A stretch of DNA of 64,000 bases from Rathayibacter sp. VKM Ac-2856. Lineage in GTDB: Bacteria; Actinomycetota; Actinomycetes; Actinomycetales; Microbacteriaceae. Numbering within the stretch: position 1 is the first letter of the stretch; every line of letters begins with the position of its first letter. Location of the stretch: assembly GCF_013205055.1 (NCBI RefSeq), contig NZ_JABMLF010000001.1:744001-808000 (forward strand), written 5' to 3'. This document shows, in pieces, positions 7,851 through 16,766 of the stretch. Position numbers and translations under genes: made by a program. The notes under the pieces were generated by a model. It was not told the DNA's origin and did not search any database. It saw only the letters and a program-made list of their open reading frames with translations.

Positions 7851-8906
7851 ATGCCGCTGACGCCTGAGAGCAAACCGATGAGCGCCGGGGCGGCCGAGGT
7901 CCTGCACCGCGCCGCACGCATCGAGGACCGCATCCACGCGCTGCGCATGCGCCGCGTGACCCGCAAGGGCTACGTGCCGCGGATCATCCCCTACACCGGC
8001 TACGGCACCGTCGAGCAGCTCCGGGTGCTCGCGCGGGTCCTCTACACCCGGCCCACTCCGCCCGGGGCCGAGGAGGTCCAGCCGGTCGAGAGCGTGCGCG
8101 GCTGGCGCAGCTTCACGAGCCTCTACATCAGCGGCGCGGTCGTCTCGGTCGCGGTGGACGGGCAGAGCCACCGGGTCGTCGCCGACCGGGGCGGGGTGAT
8201 CGACGCGGACATCCCGATCACGCTCGAGCCGGGCTGGCACACCATCACCCTCACCGTCGAGGGCGGCGCACCGGTCGAGGCCCCCGTCTTCATCGTGCGG
8301 CCCGAGGCGCGGATCGGCGTGGTGTCCGACGTCGACGACACGGTCATGGTCACGGCGCTCCCCCGACCCTTCGTCGCCGCCTGGAACACCTTCGTGCTCG
8401 ACGAGCACGCGCGGATGCCCACGCCCGGGATGGCGGTCTTCCTCGACCGCTTCTCGCGCCAGAACCAGGGCTCGCCCGTCATCTACCTCTCCACCGGCGC
8501 GTGGAACGTGGCGCCGGCGCTGACGCGCTTCCTCTCGCGGCACCTCTACCCCGCGGGAGCACTCCTCCTCACCGACTGGGGGCCCACGCACGACCGCTGG
8601 TTCCGCAGCGGCAAGCAGCACAAGGAGGAGAACCTGCGCCGCCTGGCGGTCGAGTTCCCGGACGTGCGCTGGCTGCTGGTGGGCGACGACGGGCAGCACG
8701 ACGAGGAGATCTACTCCGACTTCGCGCACGAGCACCCCGAGAAGGTCGCGGCGATCGCGATCCGCCAGCTCTCGAACGGCGAGGCGGTGCTCGCGGGCGG
8801 CCGCTCGAAGGCCGCCGACCTCTCGGAGACGAGCGGCACCCCGTGGGTCTACGCCCCGGACGGCGCCGGCATCTCGGAGCAGCTGAAGGACCTCGGGATC
8901 CTGTAG
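7851..8906 (+). CDS. App1 family phosphatase (DUF2183, phosphatidate phosphatase catalytic domain)
   Basis: A 351-residue cytoplasmic protein related to the catalytic domain of yeast App1. The haloacid-dehalogenase-type motif DVDDTVMVT (about residues 160-168) holds the nucleophilic Asp, and STGAWN, then KQHKEENLR and VGDDGQHDEEIY supply later motifs of the same fold. The N-terminal third is the family's beta-rich region. CACACT (7839-7844) lies exactly 6 nt before the ATG, supporting this start and a leaderless mRNA; longer upstream frames overlap the SRAP gene. In bacteria the substrate is not established. It is followed by non-coding repeat array A. Confidence 0.88.
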   Translation: MPLTPESKPMSAGAAEVLHRAARIEDRIHALRMRRVTRKGYVPRIIPYTGYGTVEQLRVLARVLYTRPTPPGAEEVQPVESVRGWRSFTSLYISGAVVSVAVDGQSHRVVADRGGVIDADIPITLEPGWHTITLTVEGGAPVEAPVFIVRPEARIGVVSDVDDTVMVTALPRPFVAAWNTFVLDEHARMPTPGMAVFLDRFSRQNQGSPVIYLSTGAWNVAPALTRFLSRHLYPAGALLLTDWGPTHDRWFRSGKQHKEENLRRLAVEFPDVRWLLVGDDGQHDEEIYSDFAHEHPEKVAAIAIRQLSNGEAVLAGGRSKAADLSETSGTPWVYAPDGAGISEQLKDLGIL

Positions 8907-8972
8907 CCGGGTGCGGCTCGGCCGTGTCGGCGCGCGGAACCGGCGTCGACGCGTGGCGCCTGCGCGAGACTC

Positions 8973-9048
8973 CGAGCCGGACCTGATTCCGCGAGCCGGA
9001 GCTCATTCCGCGAGCCGGAGCTGATTCCGCGAGCCGAAGGTGCTCGAG
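8973..9048. repeat. Four tandem 19-bp units at the left border of array A
   Basis: Units begin with CGAGCCG at 8973, 8992, 9011 and 9030, each 19 bp long; the first three end in ATTCCG and the fourth is diverged. The unit repeats one reverse site of the larger array (CGAGCCG) at the same 19-bp spacing found inside the larger units, so this is probably a decayed or collapsed part of the same element. Together with the next entry it fills the gap between the App1 gene and yceI. Confidence 0.85.
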
Positions 9049-9051
9049 GGC

Positions 9052-9609
9052 GGACTTCGACTCGCGAGAACCGCCTCGGCACGCGGAAATCCCGCGAAAC
9101 CACGAGCCGGAGGGCGAAACACGAGCCGGAGATCCTCCCGCCGGAGGTTCGGCTCGTGGAAACCGCCTCGGCACGCAGAAACCGTGCGAAACCACGAGCC
9201 GAAGGCCGAATCACGAGCCGAAGCTCATCCCGCCTGAGGTGGTCGGCTCGCGGAAACGTCCTCGGCACGCGGAAACCCCGCAGAACGACGAGCCGGAGAT
9301 GATCTCGCGTGCCGAACGTCCTCCCACCCGAGGTTCGGCTCGCGAAAACCGCCCCGGCACGCGGAAACCCCGCAGAACCACGAGCCGGAGGGCGAATCAC
9401 GAGCCGGAGATCCTCGCGCCTGAGGTTCGGCTCGCGGAAACCGCCTCGGCTCGCGGAAACGGGGCGGAATCGCGAGCCGGAGGGCGAATCGCGAGCCGAA
9501 TGTCGTCAGGCGGGAGGTTCGGCTCGCGGAGACCACCTCGGCACGCGGGATCCGGCATGAATCGCGAGCCGGAGGTGGTTTCGCGAGCCGGAGGTACCGG
9601 AGTGGCGGA
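9052..9609. repeat. Repeat array A: six tandem units of about 92 bp
   Basis: Units start at about 9052, 9146, 9238, 9332, 9424 and 9516 (lengths 94, 92, 94, 92, 92, 94). A typical unit carries two forward copies of a site such as CGGCTCGCGG or CGGCACGCGG, each followed by AAAC, then two reverse copies CACGAGCCGGA, spaced 19, 22 and 19 bp, and ends in a variable tail of about 20 bp. Forward and reverse copies are near-complementary, so each unit can fold into nested hairpins. No frame is conserved (92 is not a multiple of 3) and there is no start signal, so it is not coding. It lies at the 3' side of both the App1 gene and yceI. Confidence 0.9.
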
Positions 9610-9643
9610 GGGTTGAGAGGCGGAGGGGCGGCGCCGAACGACG

Positions 9644-9678
9644 GAGGCCGCCCGCTCCCGGTGGGGAGGGGCGGCCTC
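9644..9678 (-). terminator. Hairpin downstream of yceI
   Basis: GAGGCCGCCC (9644-9653) pairs with GGGCGGCCTC (9669-9678) across a 15-nt loop, 16 bp beyond the yceI stop on the minus strand. It stands between yceI and array A. There is no U-run, as is common in GC-rich actinobacteria. Confidence 0.6.
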
Positions 9679-9693
9679 GGACGTGGGGAGGGA

Positions 9694-10248
9694 CTACGCC
9701 TGGTGCGCGGCCTGGAGGTCGAGGGTGATGGTGACCTTCTCGCCGATGAGCACGCCACCGGTCTCGAGGGCGGCGTTGTAGGTGAGGCCGAAGTCGGTGC
9801 GGTCGATGGTCGCCTTGGCGGTCAGACCGGCCTTGTAGTTGCCGTAGGGGTCGGAGCCGAAGCCGCCGAACTCGACCTCGAAGGTCACGGGCTTGGTGAC
9901 GTCCTTGATGGTGAGCTCGCCGTCGACGAGGAAGTCGTCGCCGTTCGCGCGGACCGCGGTCGAGACGAAGTGGATCGAGGGGTACTTCTCGGCCTCGAAG
10001 AAGTCGCCGGTGCGGAGGTGGCCGTCGCGGTTGGGCTCGTTGGTGTTGATGGAGGCGACCTCGGCGGTGGCCTCGACCTTGGAGTCCAGCGGGTTCTCAC
10101 CGGTGGTGAAGGTGGCGGTGAAGCGCTCGAACTTGCCCTTGACCTTGCTGATCATCAGGTGGCGGACGCTGAAGCCGACCTCGCTGTGCGTGGGGTCGAT
10201 GACCCAGGTGCCGGCGCGGTATCCGGGGATGGTGGTGGTGTCGCTCAT
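9694..10248 (-). CDS. YceI family protein (lipocalin-like, polyisoprenoid-binding type)
   Basis: A 184-residue YceI-domain protein covering nearly the whole length: WVIDPTHSEVGFSVRHLMISKVKG at the start of the domain, then VEATAEVASINTNEPNRDGHLR and the final AALETGGVLIGEKVTI. The family folds as a beta-barrel that binds long isoprenoids such as quinone precursors; no signal peptide is seen here, as in many actinobacterial members, so it is probably cytoplasmic. The ATG at 10248 has AGGAG 6-7 nt upstream; an in-frame start further upstream is disfavoured because it would contain that ribosome site. A hairpin and array A follow it. Confidence 0.93.
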   Translation of the reverse strand: MSDTTTIPGYRAGTWVIDPTHSEVGFSVRHLMISKVKGKFERFTATFTTGENPLDSKVEATAEVASINTNEPNRDGHLRTGDFFEAEKYPSIHFVSTAVRANGDDFLVDGELTIKDVTKPVTFEVEFGGFGSDPYGNYKAGLTAKATIDRTDFGLTYNAALETGGVLIGEKVTITLDLQAAHQA

Positions 10249-10454
10249 GATTTCTCCTCGAGAGTGTGAATCGCGCGGGAAGCTCGTCCCCGTCCGGTGC
10301 ATGCAAGCGCATCGACGAGTCGAGTATTCCATGTAGCGACAACCTTTTTCGACCGTGTCACCCGGATCGTCGCGAGATGGTCACTTCCGGGCCGTCCCGG
10401 ACCCGCGGACGGGGGTCGTCGCCCGGCAGCGCCGAGCACCCGACACCCGGCGAG

Positions 10455-11843
10455 TCAGCGGCCGGCGGCCGGCTCCGCCTCGCGCGCCGGGTTGCGGATG
10501 CCGATCAGCGACACCACTCCCCCGGCGAACAGCAGCACTGCGGTGGCGATCGCCGCGCGGGTGAAGCCCTCCGCGTCCAGGCTGTCGCCGACGATCAGCG
10601 ATGTGGCGGCGATCGCGACCAGCCCGGCGATCCGCGACACGGCGTTGTTGACGGCGGAGCCGACTCCGCTGTGCCGGCTGTCCACCGCACCGAGGATGGT
10701 CGAGGTCAGCGGGGCCACGGTGATCGCGAGGCCGAGCCCGAACAGCAGGATCCCGGGCAGCAGCTGCGTCGCGTAGTCGGCGGGCGGGCGGACGCCGGCC
10801 AGCAGCAGGAAGCCGACTCCGGCGATCAGCGGGCCGACGCCCATGAACAGCCGCGGCCCGAACCGCGCCGAGAGCGAGCCGGCGACCTGCGAGAGCAGCA
10901 GGAGCAGGATCGTCGGCGGCAGGGTGGCGAGACCGGCCAGGGTCGCCGAGAAGCCGAGGCCCTGCTGCAGGTAGAGGCCGAGGCCGAAGAAGCCGAACGA
11001 CAGCGCGCCGTAGACGAAGGCGGTCGAGACGTTGCCGACCGTGAAGTTGCGGGAGGCGAACAGCGAGAGCGGGAGCATCGGATCCGCCGTCCGCCGCTCC
11101 CAGATCACGAAAGCGACGAGCGCCGCCAGTCCGCCGATCAGGGCGACGAGCACCAGCGGGTTCCCGAAGCCCAGCCGCTCCTGCTCGATCAGCGCGAAGA
11201 CCGGTCCGCCGAGGCCGACGACGCCGAGCACCGCGCCGACGCCGTCGATCGGCACGCGCGTGCCCGAGTCGACGTGGCCGAGCCGGCGCAGCAGCACCAG
11301 CGTGACGAGGATGGGGAGGAGGTTGAGCGCGAAGACGTAGCGCCACGAGCCCGCGTCCACGAGCAGGCCGCCGATCACCGGGCCGGCGATCGTCGCCGTG
11401 CCGGTCCACGCTGTCCACGCGCCGATCGTCTTCGCCTGGGCCGGCCCGCGCACGGTGGCGATGATCAGCGCGAGCGAGCTGGGCACGAGGATCGCGCCCG
11501 CCGCACCCTGCAGCATCCGCGCCACGATCAGCACCTCGGCCGTCGGCGCGAGCGCGCAGAGGAGGGAGGTCACGCCGAAGCCGATCAGGCCGATCGTCAT
11601 GCTCCGCGCCCGCCCGATCCGGTCGGCCAGCGAGCCGGCGACGAGGATCAGGGCGCCGAGCGTGATCAGGTAGCCGTCGACCACCCACTGCTGCACGGCC
11701 AGGCCGCCGCCGAGCTCGCGGGTGATCGCGGGCAGCGCGACGTTGACGACGGTGCCGTCCAGGAAGGCCACGAAGGAGGCGAGGATCGCGACCACGAGCA
11801 CGGCTCGGGGGCGGGTGGTGGCGGGGTCCGCGGGGGTGCTCAT
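10455..11843 (-). CDS. MFS transporter, DHA2-type drug exporter
   Basis: A 462-residue major facilitator protein. The N-terminus FLDGTVVNVALPAI is the D1 motif of the 14-helix drug:proton antiporter group (EmrB/QacA-like), GSLADRIGRARSM is the loop 2-3 signature, and the central region contains WTAWTGTATIAGPVIGG. It is likely a proton-driven exporter of a hydrophobic compound. The start is the ATG at 11843. It is divergent from the penicillin-binding protein gene (93 bp apart). The 206-bp gap to yceI holds no gene; yceI must have its promoter there but I could not fix its elements. Confidence 0.9.
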   Translation of the reverse strand: MSTPADPATTRPRAVLVVAILASFVAFLDGTVVNVALPAITRELGGGLAVQQWVVDGYLITLGALILVAGSLADRIGRARSMTIGLIGFGVTSLLCALAPTAEVLIVARMLQGAAGAILVPSSLALIIATVRGPAQAKTIGAWTAWTGTATIAGPVIGGLLVDAGSWRYVFALNLLPILVTLVLLRRLGHVDSGTRVPIDGVGAVLGVVGLGGPVFALIEQERLGFGNPLVLVALIGGLAALVAFVIWERRTADPMLPLSLFASRNFTVGNVSTAFVYGALSFGFFGLGLYLQQGLGFSATLAGLATLPPTILLLLLSQVAGSLSARFGPRLFMGVGPLIAGVGFLLLAGVRPPADYATQLLPGILLFGLGLAITVAPLTSTILGAVDSRHSGVGSAVNNAVSRIAGLVAIAATSLIVGDSLDAEGFTRAAIATAVLLFAGGVVSLIGIRNPAREAEPAAGR

Positions 11844-11935
11844 CGCTGCTGCCGGCTCATCCGCTCACCGTACTCCGGGGCGACCCGGCGCACGGCGGCA
11901 CCGCGGATGCAGACTCGTCGCCTACTCTCGTAGCC

Positions 11936-14413
11936 ATGTCTGCGCAAGGAACCGCCCGCAGCGGCATGCTCGCCCGCGTCCTCGGTGTCGTCGGAGCGAG
12001 CCTGGCCGGAGGGCTGCTGATCACCGTCGGCGTCACTCCCGCCCTGGCCGTCACCGGCCTCGCCGCCAACAACCCGATCGGCCTCTTCGAGACCGTCCCC
12101 GAGTACCTCGAGCTGGGCCAGCTGGCGCAGAAGACCGAGATCTACGCGAAGAACGCGGACGGGACGGACGGCCTCCTCGCCTCCTTCTACGCGCAGAACC
12201 GCGAGGAGGTCGCCTTCGACCAGGTCAGCCAGTTCGTGAAGGACGCGGCCGTCTCGACCGAGGACCCGCGCTTCTACGAGCACGGCGGCGTCGACCTGCA
12301 GGGCACCATCCGCGCCGTGCTGAGCAACGTGGTCGGCGGCGATCTGCAGGGCGGGTCCTCGATCACCCAGCAGTACGTGAAGAACGTCCTCGTGCAGAAG
12401 GCCGAGGCGCTCAGCGACACGGACGCCGCCGCCTCGCAGGCCGCGTACGACGAGGCGACCGCGACGACTCCCGCGCGCAAGCTCAAGGAGATGAAGCTCG
12501 CCGTCGACCTCGAGAAGAAGTACAGCAAGGACGACATCCTGCTGGGCTACCTCAACATCGCCGGCTTCGGCGGCCAGGTCTACGGGATCCAGGCCGCGGC
12601 CGAGTACTACTTCTCCAGCACCGCGGCGTCCCTCTCGCTCGCCCAGGCCGCCAGCCTGATCGCGACCGTGAACAACCCCAACGGCCTGCGCATCGACGAG
12701 CCCGAGAACATCCCGGAGAACAAGGTCCGGCGCGACTACGTCCTGGACCGGATGCTCGAGGAGGGGAAGATCTCGCAGGCCGACCACGACGCGGCGGTCG
12801 CCGAGGAGGTCGTCCCCGCGATCACGCAGACGCCCACGGGCTGCCAGCAGGCCGGCAACGCCGCCTTCTTCTGCGACTACGTGACCCGCGTCATCCAGAA
12901 CGACCCCGCCTTCGGCGACGACGAGAACACCCGCTTCGCCAACTTCCAGCGCGGCGGCTACAAGATCTACACGACGCTCGACCGCGAGCTCCAGGACGTC
13001 GCCACGGCGGCCACGAACGAGTGGGTGCCGAAGACCCCGATCGACGACGTCAACATCGGCAGCTCGACGCTCTCGATGGAGGTCGGCACCGGGCGGGTCC
13101 TGGCGATGGTGCAGAACAAGGACTACGACGCGGCCGGCTCGGTCAACGGCGAGAACTTCTCCGCGATCAACTTCAACGCCGACACGGCCTACGGCGGCTC
13201 CGCCGGCTTCCAGGTGGGCTCGACCTACAAGATCTTCACCCTCGCGCAGTGGATCGCCAACGGCCACACCATCTACGAGACGGTCAACGGCCGCGAGCGG
13301 ACCTTCACCGAGTTCCCCTCCTCCTGCGAGCCGAGCGGGGAGTGGAACGGCACCTTCGCCGTCGGCAACGACGAGGACGAGAACGGCACCTTCAGCGTGC
13401 TCCAGGGCACGATGCGCTCGATCAACACCGTCTTCGTCGCGATGGCGCAGCAGCTCGACCTCTGCGCGATCCGGGACCAGGCCGCCGCCTTCGGTGTGAA
13501 GACCGCGTCCGGAGCACCGCTCACGCCCTCGCCGGCGGCGATCCTCGGCTCGGCCGATCAGATCGCGCCGATCTCGATGGCGACCGCCTTCGCCGGCTTC
13601 GCCAACAACGGCACCGCCTGCACGGCGATCGCCATCGACGCGATCACCGATTCGACCGGGGTCGGCGTCCAGGCGCCGGTCTCGACCTGCACCCAGGCGC
13701 TCTCCCCCGAGCTCACCGCCGTCGCCAACGACGCGCTGCAGGACGTGGTGACGAGCGGTACCGCGGCCGCCTCCGACCCGGAGGACGGCATCGAGCACAT
13801 CGGCAAGACCGGCACGACCGACGACGCCGTGCACACCTGGATGGACGGGGCGTCCAGCCGCGTCGCGACCGTGGTCTGGGTCGGCAACATCGTCGGCGAC
13901 GCGTCGATGCGCCGCGTCGCCGTCCGCAGCACCGAGACGAACGCCCGCGCCTACGCCTCGAACCTGCGCCACTACATCTGGAACGCCGTGATGACCCGCG
14001 CGGATGAGAAGTACGGCGGAGACGACTTCGCGGACCCGAGCAGCGCGCTGCTGAACGGCCGCCAGATCGCCGTGCCGAACGTGACCGGGCAGTCCGTCGA
14101 CGACGCGACCGAGGTGCTCGAGGACCTGGGCTTCGACGTCGAGGAGGGCGCCACCGTCGACTCCGCGACTCCCGCGGGGACCGTCGCCGGGACCGATCCG
14201 GGCGCCGGGACGACGATCGCCCGCTACTCGAGCATCACGCTGCTCGTGAGCAACGGCGCCCTGGTGCCCGCTCCCGAGACGCAGGCGCCCGCGCCGTCCG
14301 GCTCGGCGACTCCGGCTCCCACGGCCGAGCCGACCGTGGTGCCGACCGCGACGCCGACGGCCGTCCCGACCGCGACGCCCACCGTCACTCCCACCGCGGA
14401 CGTCGACCAGTGA
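11936..14413 (+). CDS. Class A penicillin-binding protein (transglycosylase/transpeptidase) with PASTA domain
   Basis: Bifunctional peptidoglycan synthase of 825 residues. One N-terminal membrane helix (about 11-40) is followed by the GT51 glycosyltransferase with EDPRFYEHGGVD near residue 109 and GGSSITQQYVKN; then the transpeptidase with GSTYKIF (active-site Ser about 428), SINTVF (SxN) and HIGKTGTTDD (KTG near 623). A single PASTA domain (about 710-780, VPNVTGQSVDDATEVL) and a Pro/Thr/Ala-rich tail of about 50 residues end the protein outside the cell. TACTCT (11923-11928) lies 7 nt before the ATG, suggesting a leaderless transcript. The nuclease gene starts in its stop codon. Confidence 0.95.
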   Translation: MSAQGTARSGMLARVLGVVGASLAGGLLITVGVTPALAVTGLAANNPIGLFETVPEYLELGQLAQKTEIYAKNADGTDGLLASFYAQNREEVAFDQVSQFVKDAAVSTEDPRFYEHGGVDLQGTIRAVLSNVVGGDLQGGSSITQQYVKNVLVQKAEALSDTDAAASQAAYDEATATTPARKLKEMKLAVDLEKKYSKDDILLGYLNIAGFGGQVYGIQAAAEYYFSSTAASLSLAQAASLIATVNNPNGLRIDEPENIPENKVRRDYVLDRMLEEGKISQADHDAAVAEEVVPAITQTPTGCQQAGNAAFFCDYVTRVIQNDPAFGDDENTRFANFQRGGYKIYTTLDRELQDVATAATNEWVPKTPIDDVNIGSSTLSMEVGTGRVLAMVQNKDYDAAGSVNGENFSAINFNADTAYGGSAGFQVGSTYKIFTLAQWIANGHTIYETVNGRERTFTEFPSSCEPSGEWNGTFAVGNDEDENGTFSVLQGTMRSINTVFVAMAQQLDLCAIRDQAAAFGVKTASGAPLTPSPAAILGSADQIAPISMATAFAGFANNGTACTAIAIDAITDSTGVGVQAPVSTCTQALSPELTAVANDALQDVVTSGTAAASDPEDGIEHIGKTGTTDDAVHTWMDGASSRVATVVWVGNIVGDASMRRVAVRSTETNARAYASNLRHYIWNAVMTRADEKYGGDDFADPSSALLNGRQIAVPNVTGQSVDDATEVLEDLGFDVEEGATVDSATPAGTVAGTDPGAGTTIARYSSITLLVSNGALVPAPETQAPAPSGSATPAPTAEPTVVPTATPTAVPTATPTVTPTADVDQ

Positions 14414-15225
14414 GCGGCTTCGACCCGGGCTTCCTCGGCGTCCCGCTCGCGGCGCCCCGACCGCTCGGCGGCCGCGTGGTGCGGGAGCTCCCGTACACGC
14501 ACTTCGAGGTGCTCCTCGACCCGGAGCGACGCCTCGCGCTCTCGACCGCGGTGAACATCGACGGCGCCCGGCTGCTCGACCTCGGCCGCGGCGACGACTG
14601 GCACCTGGACGATCGCGTCCCCGCCAGCGAGCAGACCGGTCCGGAGGTGTACGCGCGGAACGACTTCGACCGCGGGCATCTCGTCCGCCGTCGCGATCCC
14701 GTCTGGGGCGAGCCGGCCGAAGCGCGCGCGGGCAACGTGGACAGCTTCTGCTACACGAACGCAGCTCCGCAGGCGAGCGGCTTCAACCAGTCGAAGGAGC
14801 TCTGGCTCGGCCTCGAGGACCTGGTGCTCGAGTACGCGCAGGCGAACCGCGCCCGGATCGACGTCCTCACCGGCCCGGTCCTGGGCGACGGCGACCCGGT
14901 CTACCGCGGCGTCGGCATCCCGCTCCGGTTCTGGAAGATCGCGGCCTGGAGCCCCGACGGCGAGACGCTCGCGGCGAGCGCGTACCTCCTCGACCAGACC
15001 GAGCTGGTGCAGCGCATCGTCGCCGGCGAGGACCGCGAGGGCCTGGCCCCGCTCGGCGCCTATCGGACCTTCCAGGTCTCCGTGGCGAGCCTGGGCGAGC
15101 CGACGGGCCTCGATCTCGACGCCCTCGCCGCCGTCGACGTCCTGGGCGCCGCGGGTGCTCGGGCGGAGGCACCGCGCGAGCTGCGCACGGCCGAGGACGT
15201 CGCCCGCGGACTGACCATCCGCTGA
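14410..15225 (+). CDS. DNA/RNA non-specific endonuclease (NUC1-type)
   Basis: A 271-residue protein of the beta-beta-alpha metal nuclease family. The motif FDRGHLVRRRD (about residues 87-97) contains the DRGH with the catalytic His, and the later NAAPQASGFNQ carries the Asn pair that binds the metal. No signal peptide is visible with this start, which is unusual for a family often secreted; the protein may be intracellular or use another route. The GTG start at 14410 overlaps the stop of the penicillin-binding protein gene by four bases (GTGA), so the two are translated together. Whether it acts on host or foreign DNA is not known. Confidence 0.85.
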   Translation: MSGFDPGFLGVPLAAPRPLGGRVVRELPYTHFEVLLDPERRLALSTAVNIDGARLLDLGRGDDWHLDDRVPASEQTGPEVYARNDFDRGHLVRRRDPVWGEPAEARAGNVDSFCYTNAAPQASGFNQSKELWLGLEDLVLEYAQANRARIDVLTGPVLGDGDPVYRGVGIPLRFWKIAAWSPDGETLAASAYLLDQTELVQRIVAGEDREGLAPLGAYRTFQVSVASLGEPTGLDLDALAAVDVLGAAGARAEAPRELRTAEDVARGLTIR

Positions 15226-15292
15226 GACCCGGCCGCCCGCCGACCCGCCCATCTACCCGCCGCCGAGCGCCTCGACGGACCAGGATGGGGGC

Positions 15293-16138
15293 ATGACCTC
15301 CCCCGTCCTCGTCGAGATCGACGACTCCGGCACTCCTCGGCTCCGCGACCCCGAGGCCGGTCTCGTCCGCGTGGACGAGGCCGGCTACCTGCGCGGCGAC
15401 GGCGTCTTCGAGACGCTCGCCGTGATCCGGGGCCGGGCTCGCGGGCAGGAGGGGCACCTGGCGCGCCTCGCCGCCTCCGCGGACGCCGTCGGGCTCGCGA
15501 TCCCCTCGGCCGAGGCGTGGGCCGCCGCGATCGCCCTGGCGGTCTCCGAGCACGACGCGGTCGAGGATCTGAGCATCCGGCTCGTCGCCGGTCACCGCGA
15601 CGCGTCGATCGCGCGGTCGACGGTGCGGGCGGAGCCGACGGCCGACTCCTCGGAGCTGCGCGCCCGCGGCGTCGCCGTCGCCGTGCTCGACCGCGGCTAC
15701 GCGCACGGTGCGACGGCGGACGCGCCCTGGCTGCTCGGCGGCGTGAAGACGACCTCCGGCGCGGTCACCCGCGCGGCCCTGCGCGAGGCGCGGCGGCGTG
15801 GCGCGGAGGACGTGGTCTGGCGCAGCAGCGACGGCCTCCTCCTCGAGGGGGCCACCTCGAGTCTCGTGCTGCTCGCGGAGGGGGCCCTCGTGACGCCCTC
15901 GGCCGGCGGGGGCATCCTCGACGGAACGACCGTGTCACGGCTGCTGGCGATCGGCGAGGCGCGCGGTCTCAAGTCGGCGCGCCGGGACCTGCCCGTGGCC
16001 GCGCTCGGCACTGCGGAGGCGGCCTGGCTGGTGTCGAGCACCCGGCGCGCGGTCCCGATCCGCTCGGTCGACGGGGCGCCGCTGGCGGTCGACCGCGAGC
16101 TGACCCGGGCCTTCGAGGCGGGCCTGCTCGCCGGCTGA
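15293..16138 (+). CDS. Class IV aminotransferase-fold PLP enzyme, aminodeoxychorismate lyase-like
   Basis: A 281-residue fold-type IV PLP enzyme, most like 4-amino-4-deoxychorismate lyase (PabC), which forms p-aminobenzoate for folate. Visible are YLRGDGVFET near residues 33-42, the PLP lysine in GGVKTTSGA (Lys152), and LLLEGATSSLVLL, the cofactor-contacting Glu segment. It lacks a neighbouring pabA/pabB, so a D-amino-acid or branched-chain aminotransferase activity cannot be excluded. CAGGAT (15281-15286) lies 6 nt before the ATG at 15293, supporting this start and a leaderless mRNA. It is convergent with the F420 genes. Confidence 0.82.
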   Translation: MTSPVLVEIDDSGTPRLRDPEAGLVRVDEAGYLRGDGVFETLAVIRGRARGQEGHLARLAASADAVGLAIPSAEAWAAAIALAVSEHDAVEDLSIRLVAGHRDASIARSTVRAEPTADSSELRARGVAVAVLDRGYAHGATADAPWLLGGVKTTSGAVTRAALREARRRGAEDVVWRSSDGLLLEGATSSLVLLAEGALVTPSAGGGILDGTTVSRLLAIGEARGLKSARRDLPVAALGTAEAAWLVSSTRRAVPIRSVDGAPLAVDRELTRAFEAGLLAG

Positions 16139-16145
16139 CCGGCGC

Positions 16146-16766
16146 TCAGGCCGCGTCGTCGGAGAGCTCGCGCGCCGTCCAGGCGCCGACGCCGACCGAC
16201 TCCGCGTGGCGGAGGTCGTCGACGGTGTCGACGTCGAGCCGCAGCGTCGAGGAGTCGGGGAGATCGAGTACGCGGTAGCCGGCGGCGAGGTGCTTCTCGC
16301 GCGAGTCGACGCCGAAGGCCGGCTCCGGGCCCGTCCCCCCCGGCAGGAGCAGCGCGGTGGTGCCGCTCCCGGCGCGGTCGCCGGCCATCGACGGCCCCAC
16401 TCCGGCGGCCGCGAGCGCCGCGTCGAGATCGGCGGAGGTGAGGGCCGGCAGGTCGGCGGTCAGCGCGATCACGGGCGAGCCGGGGCGGAGGTCGCCGGCG
16501 GCGGCGACACCCGCCGCGACGGCGGGGTTGAGCTGCCCGGGATCGCGGACGACGTGCAGCCCCGGGTGCTCGAGCGCGGCCCGCTCGACGGCGGACATGT
16601 CGGAGGTGACGAGGACGACGGCGCCCACCGCGACCGCTCCCCCGACGGCGGCGAGGGTGTCGAGCAGGAAGGCCTCGGCGAGGGCCGAGCGCGCGTTGAG
16701 CTCGAGGCGCGTCTTGGAGATGCCCCGTCCCCGGTAGACGACGACGGCGGTCCAGGCGCCGCTCAC
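16146..16766 (-). CDS. cofC: 2-phospho-L-lactate (or phosphoenolpyruvate) guanylyltransferase of F420 synthesis
   Basis: A 206-residue nucleotidyltransferase of the CofC/FbiD family, which activates phosphoenolpyruvate or phospholactate with GTP as the first step of F420 side-chain assembly. The N-terminus [18 protein letters not shown] is a variant of the nucleotide-binding loop with the conserved Lys, VVLVTSD and [11 protein letters not shown] follow, and [17 protein letters not shown] carries the metal-binding Asp. It is slightly shorter than many relatives and its first loop is diverged. The GTG start at 16766 overlaps the stop of the cofE-type gene by four bases, which is strong contextual support. 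The rest of the pathway (fbiA, fbiC) is not in the window. Confidence 0.85.
   Translation of the reverse strand: MSGAWTAVVVYRGRGISKTRLELNARSALAEAFLLDTLAAVGGAVAVGAVVLVTSDMSAVERAALEHPGLHVVRDPGQLNPAVAAGVAAAGDLRPGSPVIALTADLPALTSADLDAALAAAGVGPSMAGDRAGSGTTALLLPGGTGPEPAFGVDSREKHLAAGYRVLDLPDSSTLRLDVDTVDDLRHAESVGVGAWTARELSDDAA

Noticed and set aside
9052-9609. Array A as a CRISPR array.
   Set aside because: There are no unique spacers of constant length: the whole unit repeats, internal sites are 19 and 22 bp apart, and no cas gene is nearby.
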